Source: Phyllobacterium endophyticum
Lineage (GTDB): Bacteria > Pseudomonadota > Alphaproteobacteria > Rhizobiales > Rhizobiaceae
Length of the DNA stretch: 64,000 nucleotides
Assembly: GCF_003010935.1 (NCBI RefSeq)
Contig: NZ_PGGN01000001.1
Span: 992,001-1,056,000 of the forward strand
Direction of reading: 5' to 3'
Under the pieces are notes generated by a model, which ran no database searches, had not been told where the DNA came from, and worked only from the letters and a program-made list of their open reading frames with translations. Positions 45,227 through 54,036 of the stretch are shown in pieces (positions within the stretch are counted from its first letter, which is position 1; each line of letters starts with the position of its first letter). The translations under genes and the position numbers were made by a program.

Positions 45227-46189
45227 TTACGTGGCGCAGAGTGCTGCCTTGGCCGCGTGATATTCCCTTTCCAGGCGCGCAACCAAGTCGCTTGTGGGGA
45301 CGATCTCCTTGATTGCGCTGATTCCCTGACCGCATCCCCAGATGTCTTTCCAGGCCTTGGCCCCGGTTGTTGCGGCCTCGAAGTCCATCTTTGTGGGGTC
45401 CGCATCGGGTAGATGGTCGGGATCCATTCCAGCTTTGGCTATGGAGGGTCTCAAATAGTTGCCGGCGATGCCGGTGAAATAGTTTGAATAGATGATGTCC
45501 GAGGAAGCGGACTCGACGATCATCTGCTTGTATCCCTCGACCGCGCGCGCCTCATCGGTCGCGATGAAAGGGGAACCGATATAGGCAAGGTCGGCTCCCA
45601 TGACTTGCGCTCCGAGAACTGCTCTACCGGTGGCGATGGCGCCTGATAGAAGCAGGGGCCCGTCAAACCATTCGCGGATCTCCTGCACAAGGGCGAAAGG
45701 CGAGAGCGTTCCGGCATGCCCGCCAGCACCAGCTGCAACCGCTATCAACCCATCGGCTCCTTTGCGTATAGCCGAGTTCGCATGACGATTATTGATGATG
45801 TCGTGCAATACGATACCGCCATAGGAGTGAATGGCCTGGTTCACTTCCGGAACTGCACCAAGCGACGATATAACAATGGGTACCTTGTATTTTACACATG
45901 CCGCCAAGTCATGTTCGAGCCGTTTGTTCGACCTGTGGACGATCTGATTCACGGCGAAAGGCGCGGCAGGGCGATCAGGATTTTTCTCGTCGTGACTGCG
46001 CAGGTTCTCCGTGATCTCAGCCAACCAATCGTCAAGCTGGGTTTCCGGACGGGCGTTCAAAGCGGGAAAAGAACCGACTATTCCGGCTTTGCACTGCGCG
46101 ACCACCAGACCTGGATGGGAAATGATAAACAATGGAGCACCGACCACCGGGATGCGAAGCTTTGACTCGAGAATCTCCGGCAAGGCCAT
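45227..46189 (-). CDS. Nitronate monooxygenase (2-nitropropane dioxygenase family)
   Basis: FMN-dependent oxidoreductase of 320 residues. TIM-barrel motifs: RIPVVGAPLFIISHPGLVVA at the N terminus, the flavin-phosphate region AAGAGGHAGTLSPFALV, and LLLSGAIATGRAVLGAQVMGADLAYIGSPF. The ATG at 46189 lies six bases after GGAG and is preferred to that at 46201. It detoxifies nitronates such as propionate-3-nitronate in characterised relatives. A LiuR-like palindrome lies 15 bp before its start, like that of the beta-oxidation operon. Confidence 0.85.
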   Translation of the reverse strand: MALPEILESKLRIPVVGAPLFIISHPGLVVAQCKAGIVGSFPALNARPETQLDDWLAEITENLRSHDEKNPDRPAAPFAVNQIVHRSNKRLEHDLAACVKYKVPIVISSLGAVPEVNQAIHSYGGIVLHDIINNRHANSAIRKGADGLIAVAAGAGGHAGTLSPFALVQEIREWFDGPLLLSGAIATGRAVLGAQVMGADLAYIGSPFIATDEARAVEGYKQMIVESASSDIIYSNYFTGIAGNYLRPSIAKAGMDPDHLPDADPTKMDFEAATTGAKAWKDIWGCGQGISAIKEIVPTSDLVARLEREYHAAKAALCAT

Positions 46190-46203
46190 ATTCAGCTCCA
46201 TAT

Positions 46204-46225
46204 TTGACGTTCGCGTAAACGTAAC
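46204..46225. promoter_or_regulatory. LiuR-like palindrome upstream of nitronate monooxygenase
   Basis: Halves TTGACGTTCGC and GTAAACGTAAC, an imperfect 22-bp palindrome close to the one at 53941 (TTGACGTTTAC and GCAAACGTCAA). It resembles the ACGT-rich operators of the MerR-family regulator LiuR of branched-chain amino acid and fatty acid genes. Confidence 0.5.
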
Positions 46226-46427
46226 TCTTGTACCAGACCTTCCGAATTGGGCAAGTCAAACCTTGTTTGCTCACTTTTGCGCAATTTGCGGCGGAAACTC
46301 AGCAGGTCCATCAGCGTTCACAACGTTTGGCTGGCCATCATTGCGCCGCGAGAGTCTTGAATAAGCAGTGGGATGCGTTATGGCTAACCTGCAACCGTGA
46401 GGCCACATCAGAGGGATAACCGTCCAG

Positions 46428-47483
46428 TTGGAAGCGATCGAACATGCAATCCGAAATGCGTTGGCCAAGGCCGATTTCGGAAATCCTGCGATCCGGCAGA
46501 AGGTCTACGAGTCGGCTTGGAGTGCGCATGAGCGCTCGCTAGCAGCTAACGGAGCGCTGGACGATGAGCAGCGAGACGAGCGTCGCGAACGGTTGAAAGA
46601 TGCAATTACACGAATTGAGAATGAAGTTCAGTCGACAGGTTCAGTAGCGCCGCCTACTGCTCCGGCTCCCATCGCTGAAAGACTCGAACCGGTACTTTCT
46701 CAGCCTGAACCATCTACAGCAAGAGTTGAGCCCTCTATCGACACTTTGCGGGAGCCTGAACTGGACGCGCCTGAACCGGCATCCGACCGGTCGGCCGTTG
46801 CTGACAATTATCGCCCGGACCGGCTGCGTCCAAGATTAAAACGGAACAAGGAGCGTAAGAAGGCGAGTGGCATTGCCAAGCTCGCAATCACCCTCGTCAT
46901 ACTCGCTCTTGCACTCGGCCTTCTATGGCTCGTCGCGTCGGGAACTATAAATACAAAGCCGTCGAGCGTTGCTCCAAGTACGGGTAATCCAGCTACAACA
47001 GGTAGTCATGAACCGCTGAAGGAGGGCCAACTGCCATCGGAAGGCAGCTGGATCACAATCTTTGATCCGTCCGACACGACCCAGGTCTCGGTCTCAGGAC
47101 GCGCAACGGCGACGATCACGGGCGACCAGGTCGCGAAGTATTTACGCATAAAATCACCGGGCGAATCCGACGAGATTATTTTCCAAGTCGGTCAGGGCGT
47201 TCTCGAACAGCTCGCCGGCAAGAACGCAATGTTCGATATTGTCGCCAAGAGTGAAGACGGAACTCGGACGCAGATGGCGGTAAGTTGCGATTTCGGCGCC
47301 CTTGGTGACTGCGGCCGCACGAGGTTCGATGTTTCGGATGCGAGCGGCGAATATCTTGTGCAGAAACAGTTCCCAGCAGACGAGAGGCCGTCTGCTGGCG
47401 GCTCCATCAAGATCAATTCGGATATAGCCCAGACTGGACATTCGGTGGATATCATTTCCATTCGTGTCCAGGTCACGAATTAG
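46428..47483 (+). CDS. Membrane-anchored protein of unknown function
   Basis: 351 residues from a TTG at 46428; no better start is visible. The N-terminal 65 residues are helical and charged, followed by a Pro/Glu-rich linker to about 125, a basic stretch (RLRPRLKRNKERKKASG), one membrane helix (IAKLAITLVILALALGLLWLV) and a C-terminal domain of about 170 residues with two Cys (SCDFGALGDCG), probably periplasmic and beta-rich. The organisation suggests a single-pass inner-membrane protein. It is five bp from the methyltransferase gene. No family was recognised beyond a general likeness to short conserved Rhizobiales proteins. Confidence 0.7.
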   Translation: MEAIEHAIRNALAKADFGNPAIRQKVYESAWSAHERSLAANGALDDEQRDERRERLKDAITRIENEVQSTGSVAPPTAPAPIAERLEPVLSQPEPSTARVEPSIDTLREPELDAPEPASDRSAVADNYRPDRLRPRLKRNKERKKASGIAKLAITLVILALALGLLWLVASGTINTKPSSVAPSTGNPATTGSHEPLKEGQLPSEGSWITIFDPSDTTQVSVSGRATATITGDQVAKYLRIKSPGESDEIIFQVGQGVLEQLAGKNAMFDIVAKSEDGTRTQMAVSCDFGALGDCGRTRFDVSDASGEYLVQKQFPADERPSAGGSIKINSDIAQTGHSVDIISIRVQVTN

Positions 47484-47488
47484 CAACC

Positions 47489-48406
47489 ATGGAACGTGCA
47501 TTCCTTTCTTCGGGCGATTTGATTGCCGATCGTCGCGCATCCTACGCTGATATGCTGTTCGAATCGGGCGATCACGTCGCGGCTGCCGATCTCATGCGGC
47601 AGGCGCTCGAGATAACGCCTGAGTGGACTGCAGGTCTGTTTCGTCTTGGTGAAATGCAGGAAACGGCTGGAGATGAGGGGGCTGCGGTAGTTGCCTGGCG
47701 TAAACTGCTGAAGCTTGATCCCGATGACCGCTTCGGCGCGGGATTGAAGCTCGCAGCGAGCGGGTATGCTGCCGTACCCGAAGCGCCGCCGCCGGCCTAT
47801 GTAGAGACGTTATTCGACGCCTATGCACCAACGTTCGATAACGCCCTTCTGGAGAAATTGGACTATCGCGTTCCCGACTTGCTCGCGAAAGCCATCGAGG
47901 AGTCTGCACCAGACCGGCGTTACCAGTCGGTATTCGATCTTGGTTGTGGCACTGGCCTGATAGGTTCGCACATTCGAGAGCGCTGCGATTTCCTGGCCGG
48001 TGTCGATCTCTCGGATGCAATGCTGCAGAAGGCAGCCGACAAGCGAGTCTACGACAGTCTCACCAAAGGTGATGTCAACGAATTCGTGATGCCTCAGCGA
48101 AGCGTGGATCTCGTCATTGCAGCCGACGTATTTGTCTATGTTGGGGACCTTCACCGTGCTTTTGTCAACGTCCGGAGGGCTTTGACTCTTGATGGCTTGT
48201 TTGCATTCTCGGTCGAGACTCACTCAGGTGAAGATGAAATGATCCTGCAGCCATCGCTGCGCTATACCCATTCGGAAAGCTACGTGCATCGGCTTTTGTC
48301 CGAACATTCAATGTGCGTTGTGAGCATTCGTCGAGAGGATATTCGGCTTGATCGAGGGCAACCACTGTCGGGGCTCATTGTTGTGGCCGGACCTGTCCCG
48401 GGTTAG
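47489..48406 (+). CDS. TPR-containing SAM-dependent methyltransferase
   Basis: 305 residues. Residues about 15-85 form two TPR-like helical pairs (DHVAAADLMRQALEITPEWTAGLFRLGEM), then a class I methyltransferase domain with motif I VFDLGCGTGLIG near residue 151 and the acidic end of strand 2 in AGVDLSDAML. The motif IV region reads DLVIAADVFVYVGDL. The domain pair is common in alphaproteobacteria; the substrate is unknown. Its stop overlaps the end of the convergent gene by four bases. Confidence 0.85.
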   Translation: MERAFLSSGDLIADRRASYADMLFESGDHVAAADLMRQALEITPEWTAGLFRLGEMQETAGDEGAAVVAWRKLLKLDPDDRFGAGLKLAASGYAAVPEAPPPAYVETLFDAYAPTFDNALLEKLDYRVPDLLAKAIEESAPDRRYQSVFDLGCGTGLIGSHIRERCDFLAGVDLSDAMLQKAADKRVYDSLTKGDVNEFVMPQRSVDLVIAADVFVYVGDLHRAFVNVRRALTLDGLFAFSVETHSGEDEMILQPSLRYTHSESYVHRLLSEHSMCVVSIRREDIRLDRGQPLSGLIVVAGPVPG

Positions 48407-49200
48407 TCCTTGCGGAATATGAGCCGGCCCATCCAACCGGTGACAACTGCGAGGAATACTGCGAAGAACCCGTAAAGCAGGCTGTACTGATTGGCAGCGC
48501 GATAAATACGAAATTCGAGTCCCGCTTTGACGATGTTGAGGCTCGTTGCGCTCTCCCGTAGGAACTCACCATTGCGGAACAGGTATGCGCGTGCGACATG
48601 CTTGCCTACAGGCACATTGGCTGGCAGCGACAAGGTTGCCCGAAACAGTGTGGATGACAGGAACTGCACATCGCCCGGTCGTTGGTTGTAAAGCCGCTGC
48701 TTGAGTTTCAGCCGCGGGAGTTCCTTGGTGAACTCCTTGAGCGATTGACTGGACCCAAAGCCATCCGGCATCGGTTCGTAGTAAATATTGTTCACGCCGA
48801 GGCTCAACTGCCCGAATATCTTCGGAGACGCAATGTCCTGAAGGTTACGGGTTGATGCAAGCGAATAGGAGGCGGGGATATGTTGGAACGAGACAGATTC
48901 AGCATTGACCCATATTCCGAAGAATCTGTCTTTGCGCCGTACGACGAAATCCCGCGCTGGCCCCTCCAGAACGACCACGATATCGTATCTTCCTTGCCGC
49001 TGGATCAGCGGGTCGGCATTGTCGAGGGCACCGAATACGGTGAGATCTGTACCGCGGAAACCTGATGTAATCGCGATCGTGTCAGTGGACAATCCTATCT
49101 CGACCGTTTCCTTGTTGCCGGGCAACTGTTGCGCACCAGCTCCACCTACTGCAGCGAGCGCGAGGACCAATGTGAGGAACGCGGATGACAGGGCACTCAT
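48403..49200 (-). CDS. TIGR02186-type transmembrane protein
   Basis: 265 residues. Cleaved signal peptide or anchor (SALSSAFLTLVLALAAVGGAGAQ), a periplasmic beta-rich domain (VEIGLSTDTIAITSGFRGTDLTVFGALDN), and a C-terminal membrane helix (LYGFFAVFLAVVTGWMGRLIF). This matches the conserved alphaproteobacterial family found beside TauE/SafE permeases. ATG at 49200 overlaps the permease stop (ATGA). Possible accessory subunit of the permease; function unknown. Confidence 0.75.
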   Translation of the reverse strand: MSALSSAFLTLVLALAAVGGAGAQQLPGNKETVEIGLSTDTIAITSGFRGTDLTVFGALDNADPLIQRQGRYDIVVVLEGPARDFVVRRKDRFFGIWVNAESVSFQHIPASYSLASTRNLQDIASPKIFGQLSLGVNNIYYEPMPDGFGSSQSLKEFTKELPRLKLKQRLYNQRPGDVQFLSSTLFRATLSLPANVPVGKHVARAYLFRNGEFLRESATSLNIVKAGLEFRIYRAANQYSLLYGFFAVFLAVVTGWMGRLIFRKD

Positions 49201-50162
49201 GACGAGCCTGAGGCGAGCGCAATGCTGATCGAATAAAGATCGTCCGGCGTAACGAAGAGTTCGATGGCAAGGCGCAGACCAACAGCCAATACCAGCATGG
49301 CCAGTAGCGCGCGCAACTGTTCGCCCCGCAGCTTCTGGCCGATACGCGCGCCATATTGCGCTCCGATCACACCCCCCGTCATCAGCAGCATTGCGAGAAC
49401 TATGTCTACCGACCGGTTCGTGGTTGCCTGCATCACTGTCGTGAACGCCGTCACGAACACGATCTGGTAAAGCGACGTCCCGATGACGACATTGGTCGGC
49501 ACCTTTAGCAGATAAATCATCGCCGGAACCATGATGAAACCGCCGCCAACGCCCATGATCGACGAGAGGAAACCGATGGCCCCGCCGAGCACCAGAACGG
49601 GAATGATGCTCACATAGATCTTGGATGCACGAAAGCGCATCTTGAACGGCAAACGATGCACCCAATTGTGCTGACCTGGCTTCTTCAGGTTAGCGAGCTG
49701 TCCAGCTCTTGTCCGCCGCATGGATTGAACGCTCTCATATAACATGAGGCCGCCTACCGTACTGAGGAATATGACGTATAGGAGCGAGACGATGAGATCG
49801 AGTTGTCCAAGTTCCCGTAACAGTACGAACACGTAAATTCCCAGCGCAGCCCCCGCGATACCACCTGCGACCAGCAGGGAGCCCAACTTGAAATCCAGCG
49901 TTCCCCGTTTGAAATGGGTTAGAGCGCCGCTGAATGACGAGGCGATAACCTGATTTGCGCCTGTAGCAACGGCTACTGCTGGCGGGATATTGTAGAAGAT
50001 CAACAGAGGGGTGATCAGAAATCCTCCGCCAACACCAAACATGCCCGACAAGAACCCTACCGCCGCGCCCATAAAAAAGAGAACGAACACGTTGACCGAA
50101 ATTTCGGCTATAGGCAGGTAGATACCCAATATGAACCCCAAACCCAATGTGGTGGCGGACAC
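49197..50162 (-). CDS. TauE/SafE (TSUP) family anion exporter
   Basis: 321 residues, about eight helices. Two copies of the family repeat: VGFLSGMFGVGGGFLITPLLIFYNIPPAVAVATGANQ and IGFLSSIMGVGGGFIMVPAMIYLLKVPTNVVIGTS. Members move sulfite, sulfoacetate or similar anions. The start is uncertain: GTG at 50162 as given, or a TTG about 12 codons in, which would begin at GIYLPIAE. Co-translated with the TIGR02186-type gene. Confidence 0.85.
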   Translation of the reverse strand: MSATTLGLGFILGIYLPIAEISVNVFVLFFMGAAVGFLSGMFGVGGGFLITPLLIFYNIPPAVAVATGANQVIASSFSGALTHFKRGTLDFKLGSLLVAGGIAGAALGIYVFVLLRELGQLDLIVSLLYVIFLSTVGGLMLYESVQSMRRTRAGQLANLKKPGQHNWVHRLPFKMRFRASKIYVSIIPVLVLGGAIGFLSSIMGVGGGFIMVPAMIYLLKVPTNVVIGTSLYQIVFVTAFTTVMQATTNRSVDIVLAMLLMTGGVIGAQYGARIGQKLRGEQLRALLAMLVLAVGLRLAIELFVTPDDLYSISIALASGSS

Positions 50163-50303
50163 TAGCGCAATATCACATAACAGCTATTCTTTAAGGTTTC
50201 TTGCCCGGTAGAAGGTCCGGAGTCAAACTTTGACTAAAGCGGCCGAAGCACACCGGTTCAAACGCGAACCCGGCGTGTCGTAACCGCCATTTATCGCCAG
50301 AAC

Positions 50304-53300
50304 CTAGCCATTTTTTTGGAGCAGGTTACGCACAAGGTCCTTATCGATACTGCCCGTCGGCTTCAGTCCATTGTCTTTCTGGAAAGCCATTATTGCGTCG
50401 CGCGTCTTGGAACCGATCTTTCCGTCCGAACCGCCAGCGTCGTAACCATGCTTGTTCAGGATCAGCTGGATATTCCGGATCGCCTTTTCCATGTCGATCG
50501 AACCTGTAGTGGTTTCGCTCTCCACCCACCCGTCAGGAACGTTCAAAGCATTGGCGTCGGGACTTAGTACTTTGGGTTTCCAAAGTTCAGTTGCCGCTTT
50601 CGCGCGCTCCAACTGCCCATCCGACATGGCCTTGGCGACGTCGTCTCGCTTCTGCGCCGCGTCTTTGTCGCCAGCAATGGCTGCAAGCGCAAACCACTTA
50701 TAGCTCTCCTCGAGGTTCTGTGGCATGCCCACGCCCTTCGCCGAGAGAATACCAAGATTAAATTGGCTGTCCTTTACCCCAAGCTCGGCGGCCTGCGTAA
50801 ACCAGCGGACAGCTGCTTCGTTGTCCGGCGCTGCGCCCTCAATTCCGCCAGCAAACAGAACTGCAAGATTGTGCATGGCACTGGCATTTCCCTGTTCGGC
50901 AGCAAGTTGATAATAGCTCTTCGCCTTCGCTAGATCGCGGGCGACGCCAAGACCCTTCTCGTAAAAATTGCCAATGCGGTATTGTGCCGGAGCAAAATCG
51001 CGTTCCGCTGCAAGGTTGTACCATTCGGCGGCTTTGGAATAGTCGCGGGTGACGCCTCGACCGTCCATGTAGCGGTTCCCGATCTCGAAAAGTGCCTTGC
51101 TGTCGCCAGCGGATGCAGCCACTCGGAGAGGCTCCGGCCCGGCTTCTACGGGGATTGAAGGAATGGCAGCAGTCGGTGCACTCACAGCAGCCGTTGGCGA
51201 CCGTGAGGCATCGATCGTTGATGGTGTTGCCTGTTGCGTGGCGATTACAGCCTCGACGCTGGCAGGCGCTGGTTGGGACGCAGCCCGCTCCTGAGTTGCT
51301 CCATTCTGAACGGAAGCCGGTGCATCTGCCTGTCCCGCTGGCTGAGCTGACACACGCGATTCTGTTGCGGGTTGGGGTGCCGCAAGCTGGTCAATGGTCG
51401 GTGTGTCTGTCGCTGCCGGTTGATTTAAGAAGGCGTTCTTCAACTGCAGACCGGCGAGTGCGATCATGATTGCGCCTATCGCAAGCAGAATGGGTTTGCG
51501 ATGGCGCGAGAAGAGGCCGGCTCTCCTAGTATCGGTTTCATCCGATGATACGTGTTTTTGACTTTCTACTTCCGACGTGGCCGCCTGGGCGGCGCGCCGA
51601 GCGGCGGCGATGAAATCGGCCTTGCCCGAGGATGCGTCGCCAGCAACCGGTACATCCTTGCGCTCATCGCGAACGCGCTTCAGGATTGAGTTGAGATCGG
51701 GCATGCCGGAACCAGGTTCAAGCGGGCGGTTGAGTATGTCCGAGTGGATGTTGAGCTTTCCGTCGGCCTCTCCACTCGCCCCGGCGAGATCAATCTCCGG
51801 GTCTTGAGGCAGGATTTCCTGCTTGTTCCGTGATTTGAGGCTTCGGGCGAGGCTGCCGAACAATGACTTCTTTTCGCTAGGCTCCACTGCTGACACTGCA
51901 GGGTCACCAGCGAGGGTCACTTCAGGTAAGGGTTCGGCGGTCTCAGAATGTGCGAGCGTATCGGGAGCAGGGCTAACATCCATAGCGGGATCGTAGGCAA
52001 GTGTAGCCTTCATCGCAGGCAATTCCGCGATGGATGTCTCCTCGGCGCGTGCCGCGATTGGTCTGTAAACGGGCATCGGGCCGTTTTCCAGCGAGGCGAG
52101 ACGGTCAACGATCTTGAGCAAGGTGTCGTGAATTGCCTCGAATGTCTTGCTGTTTCGTTCCTCCGACTTACGCGCTAGTTTTTCGAGTGTCTTGAGGTCG
52201 TCGGCCAGTTCTCGGGCGATCACGCTATCATGTTCGCTGAAATTGCCAGTAGTGCGGATCGCCTCTGCCGCAGCATTGCGCGCAGCCTCTATCACGAAAT
52301 CACGGTTTGCGGCCATGGATTCTTCGATCGCGTCGAGCCTGGGCGGGATCGCGGAGAGCTCTGCCTGACGATTGTTCGACTGAACCAGATGTTCGGCCAA
52401 ACCGGCAATCTGTAACTCAAGGCTACGGATGGCGTGGTGCGTATCTTCAGTCTGAGGCAAGTTTTGCGCGATGTAGCGTGCCATGTCCTCAAAATGGGAT
52501 TCGATTGTGTCGGTAAGGCGAATATCGCTGTTCTCGGTCATGACATGGTGGTCGTCGAGGCGGCGCGTCAATTCTTCAAAGCGCCGGTCAATTTTCTCAA
52601 CAAAGGTGGGATCAGTCGCTGGCTGCGGCATGGTTTCAAGCTTCGCGATAATTTGCAGCACGCGGTCTTCCAAGTCGCGGAAGTCGGAGATGGTGATCGC
52701 AGCCGGCGCGCCTTGCAAATGGCGCATGACAGCCGCGAGTTGTTCCGACAAGATGTCTAGATTGATTGCTGGTTCTTTGCTCTGGGCGGTGAGGTGTTCG
52801 ACACGTTCGGCAAGCTCTCCCATACGCTTGAGGATCGTATCGGAACTGCGCTCGCCAGAGGCAAGAGCCGCGATACGCGCCTCCAACCTTTCGAAAGCGT
52901 CGACTTCGGCCGGTTGGCTGAGGGTTGCCTGCGAGGTAGCAACGATGGCGCGGCTGATTTCGTCAAGGCGTTCATCGATCTGCTGCATATACTTGGCGGG
53001 CAGAGAGGCGTTGCTTACATGAGCCGAAGGGTTCCGTTGCGTAAACGTATCGAAGCGTTCATCGATCGCATCCCAACGATTGCCGAGGCTTTGCAGTGAT
53101 TCTTCGCGGGCCAGCAGATTGACGGTCCGTTTCAACTCGTCGAGGTCTCCACGCAGGAAGGAAAGGTGACTGGCCTCGGGCCGGCTCGCGGAAGCACGGT
53201 TGAACAGTCGATCGTTTGATGAAGTTGACTGGCTGAGCCGGCCAATCGTTTCGTTGTGAGGCTCTGCCTGGTTTATGGACGCTTTGACTTCCTTCTCCGT

Positions 53301-53579
53301 CTCCTCGCGGAGCTGCTTGAGTTGAGCAGCAACCGCCGAGAGGTCATACTTGGGTAATCCCGAAACCTGCGCTGCGGGAACGTGACGGGGTGCAGCCAAT
53401 TGACCTGCGCGTGAGGCGAGGGCAGCAAATCGGTCAGCAATATCCTCGTTGTCAGAAAAATCGTCACTCCTTGGCTCAATCGCAGTACGCAACTGTCGTT
53501 CAAGATCCTCAAGGGTACGGTTGAGACTATCCAGCGACGTAGCATCACGGCGTGCGCGATTCACATTGACCTGTTCCAT
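50304..53579 (-). CDS. podJ: PodJ-like polar localisation protein with Sel1 repeats and peptidoglycan-binding domain
   Basis: 1091 residues. The first about 640 residues are long coiled coils; a basic segment and a membrane helix follow (RHRKPILLAIGAIMIALAGLQL). The periplasmic part has an Ala/Pro linker, Sel1-type repeats (KALFEIGNRYMDGRGVTRDYSKAAEWY, then AQYRIGNFYEKGLGV, AMHNLAVLFAGG and FNLGILSAKGVGM) and a C-terminal peptidoglycan-binding domain (IQLILNKHGYDAGGSDGKIG). This order is that of PodJ, which organises the growing pole in Rhizobiales. The start at 53579 has AGAGG before it; 53600 does not. Confidence 0.8.
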   Translation of the reverse strand: MEQVNVNRARRDATSLDSLNRTLEDLERQLRTAIEPRSDDFSDNEDIADRFAALASRAGQLAAPRHVPAAQVSGLPKYDLSAVAAQLKQLREETEKEVKASINQAEPHNETIGRLSQSTSSNDRLFNRASASRPEASHLSFLRGDLDELKRTVNLLAREESLQSLGNRWDAIDERFDTFTQRNPSAHVSNASLPAKYMQQIDERLDEISRAIVATSQATLSQPAEVDAFERLEARIAALASGERSSDTILKRMGELAERVEHLTAQSKEPAINLDILSEQLAAVMRHLQGAPAAITISDFRDLEDRVLQIIAKLETMPQPATDPTFVEKIDRRFEELTRRLDDHHVMTENSDIRLTDTIESHFEDMARYIAQNLPQTEDTHHAIRSLELQIAGLAEHLVQSNNRQAELSAIPPRLDAIEESMAANRDFVIEAARNAAAEAIRTTGNFSEHDSVIARELADDLKTLEKLARKSEERNSKTFEAIHDTLLKIVDRLASLENGPMPVYRPIAARAEETSIAELPAMKATLAYDPAMDVSPAPDTLAHSETAEPLPEVTLAGDPAVSAVEPSEKKSLFGSLARSLKSRNKQEILPQDPEIDLAGASGEADGKLNIHSDILNRPLEPGSGMPDLNSILKRVRDERKDVPVAGDASSGKADFIAAARRAAQAATSEVESQKHVSSDETDTRRAGLFSRHRKPILLAIGAIMIALAGLQLKNAFLNQPAATDTPTIDQLAAPQPATESRVSAQPAGQADAPASVQNGATQERAASQPAPASVEAVIATQQATPSTIDASRSPTAAVSAPTAAIPSIPVEAGPEPLRVAASAGDSKALFEIGNRYMDGRGVTRDYSKAAEWYNLAAERDFAPAQYRIGNFYEKGLGVARDLAKAKSYYQLAAEQGNASAMHNLAVLFAGGIEGAAPDNEAAVRWFTQAAELGVKDSQFNLGILSAKGVGMPQNLEESYKWFALAAIAGDKDAAQKRDDVAKAMSDGQLERAKAATELWKPKVLSPDANALNVPDGWVESETTTGSIDMEKAIRNIQLILNKHGYDAGGSDGKIGSKTRDAIMAFQKDNGLKPTGSIDKDLVRNLLQKNG

Positions 53580-54036
53580 TAGTGACCTCTGGTTTGTCAT
53601 GGACGTCTGCTGCTCGAGTTGCCGCCACCGGCGGATGGAATTTCATTGCTCTGGGGAAACGGCCGGTAACGCTATGCGCGTCGGGCCAAACCGGAGAGCG
53701 CGAGGCTTGCGCCCCATGCGATCCGACAAGCCGTGAAAAACAAAATCACACATAGACACGGTTCACCGTCATCGTGACATTGGCGAAACGTGGTAAACAA
53801 CTGGTTAAGAGCTCGGTGGAAAAGGTTAAATTCATGCATCCAGTCTGGAACTCGATAGCGGATGTCAGATCCAGAGCGTCGGCGCAATTTCGGAAGCCGA
53901 CAACGCGAGAATGGGTTGAACACCGAATGATTTTTCAAGATTGACGTTTACGCAAACGTCAAAGTTTGATAGGGTCGACAACATCTCAACGGCGCCCTTG
54001 CTTGCGTGCCGTTTTTGCTATGTTTGGAGGAAGCTG
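53580..54036. other. Divergent promoter region between podJ and the beta-oxidation operon
   Basis: About 460 bp with no gene. It holds the LiuR-like palindrome at 53941-53962 and the promoter regions of both units. An open frame starting at a TTG within the palindrome is an upstream extension of the acyl-CoA dehydrogenase gene and is not credible. Confidence 0.5.
53941..53962. promoter_or_regulatory. LiuR-like palindrome upstream of the beta-oxidation operon
   Basis: Halves TTGACGTTTAC and GCAAACGTCAA form a 22-bp palindrome with one mismatched pair, 75 bp before the first gene of the operon. Very similar to the site at 46204. It resembles LiuR operators. Confidence 0.6.

Noticed and set aside
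48403-49665. 420-residue version of the TIGR02186-type protein
   Set aside because: The first 155 residues overlap the TauE/SafE gene and lack a signal peptide; the ATG at 49200 fits the family.
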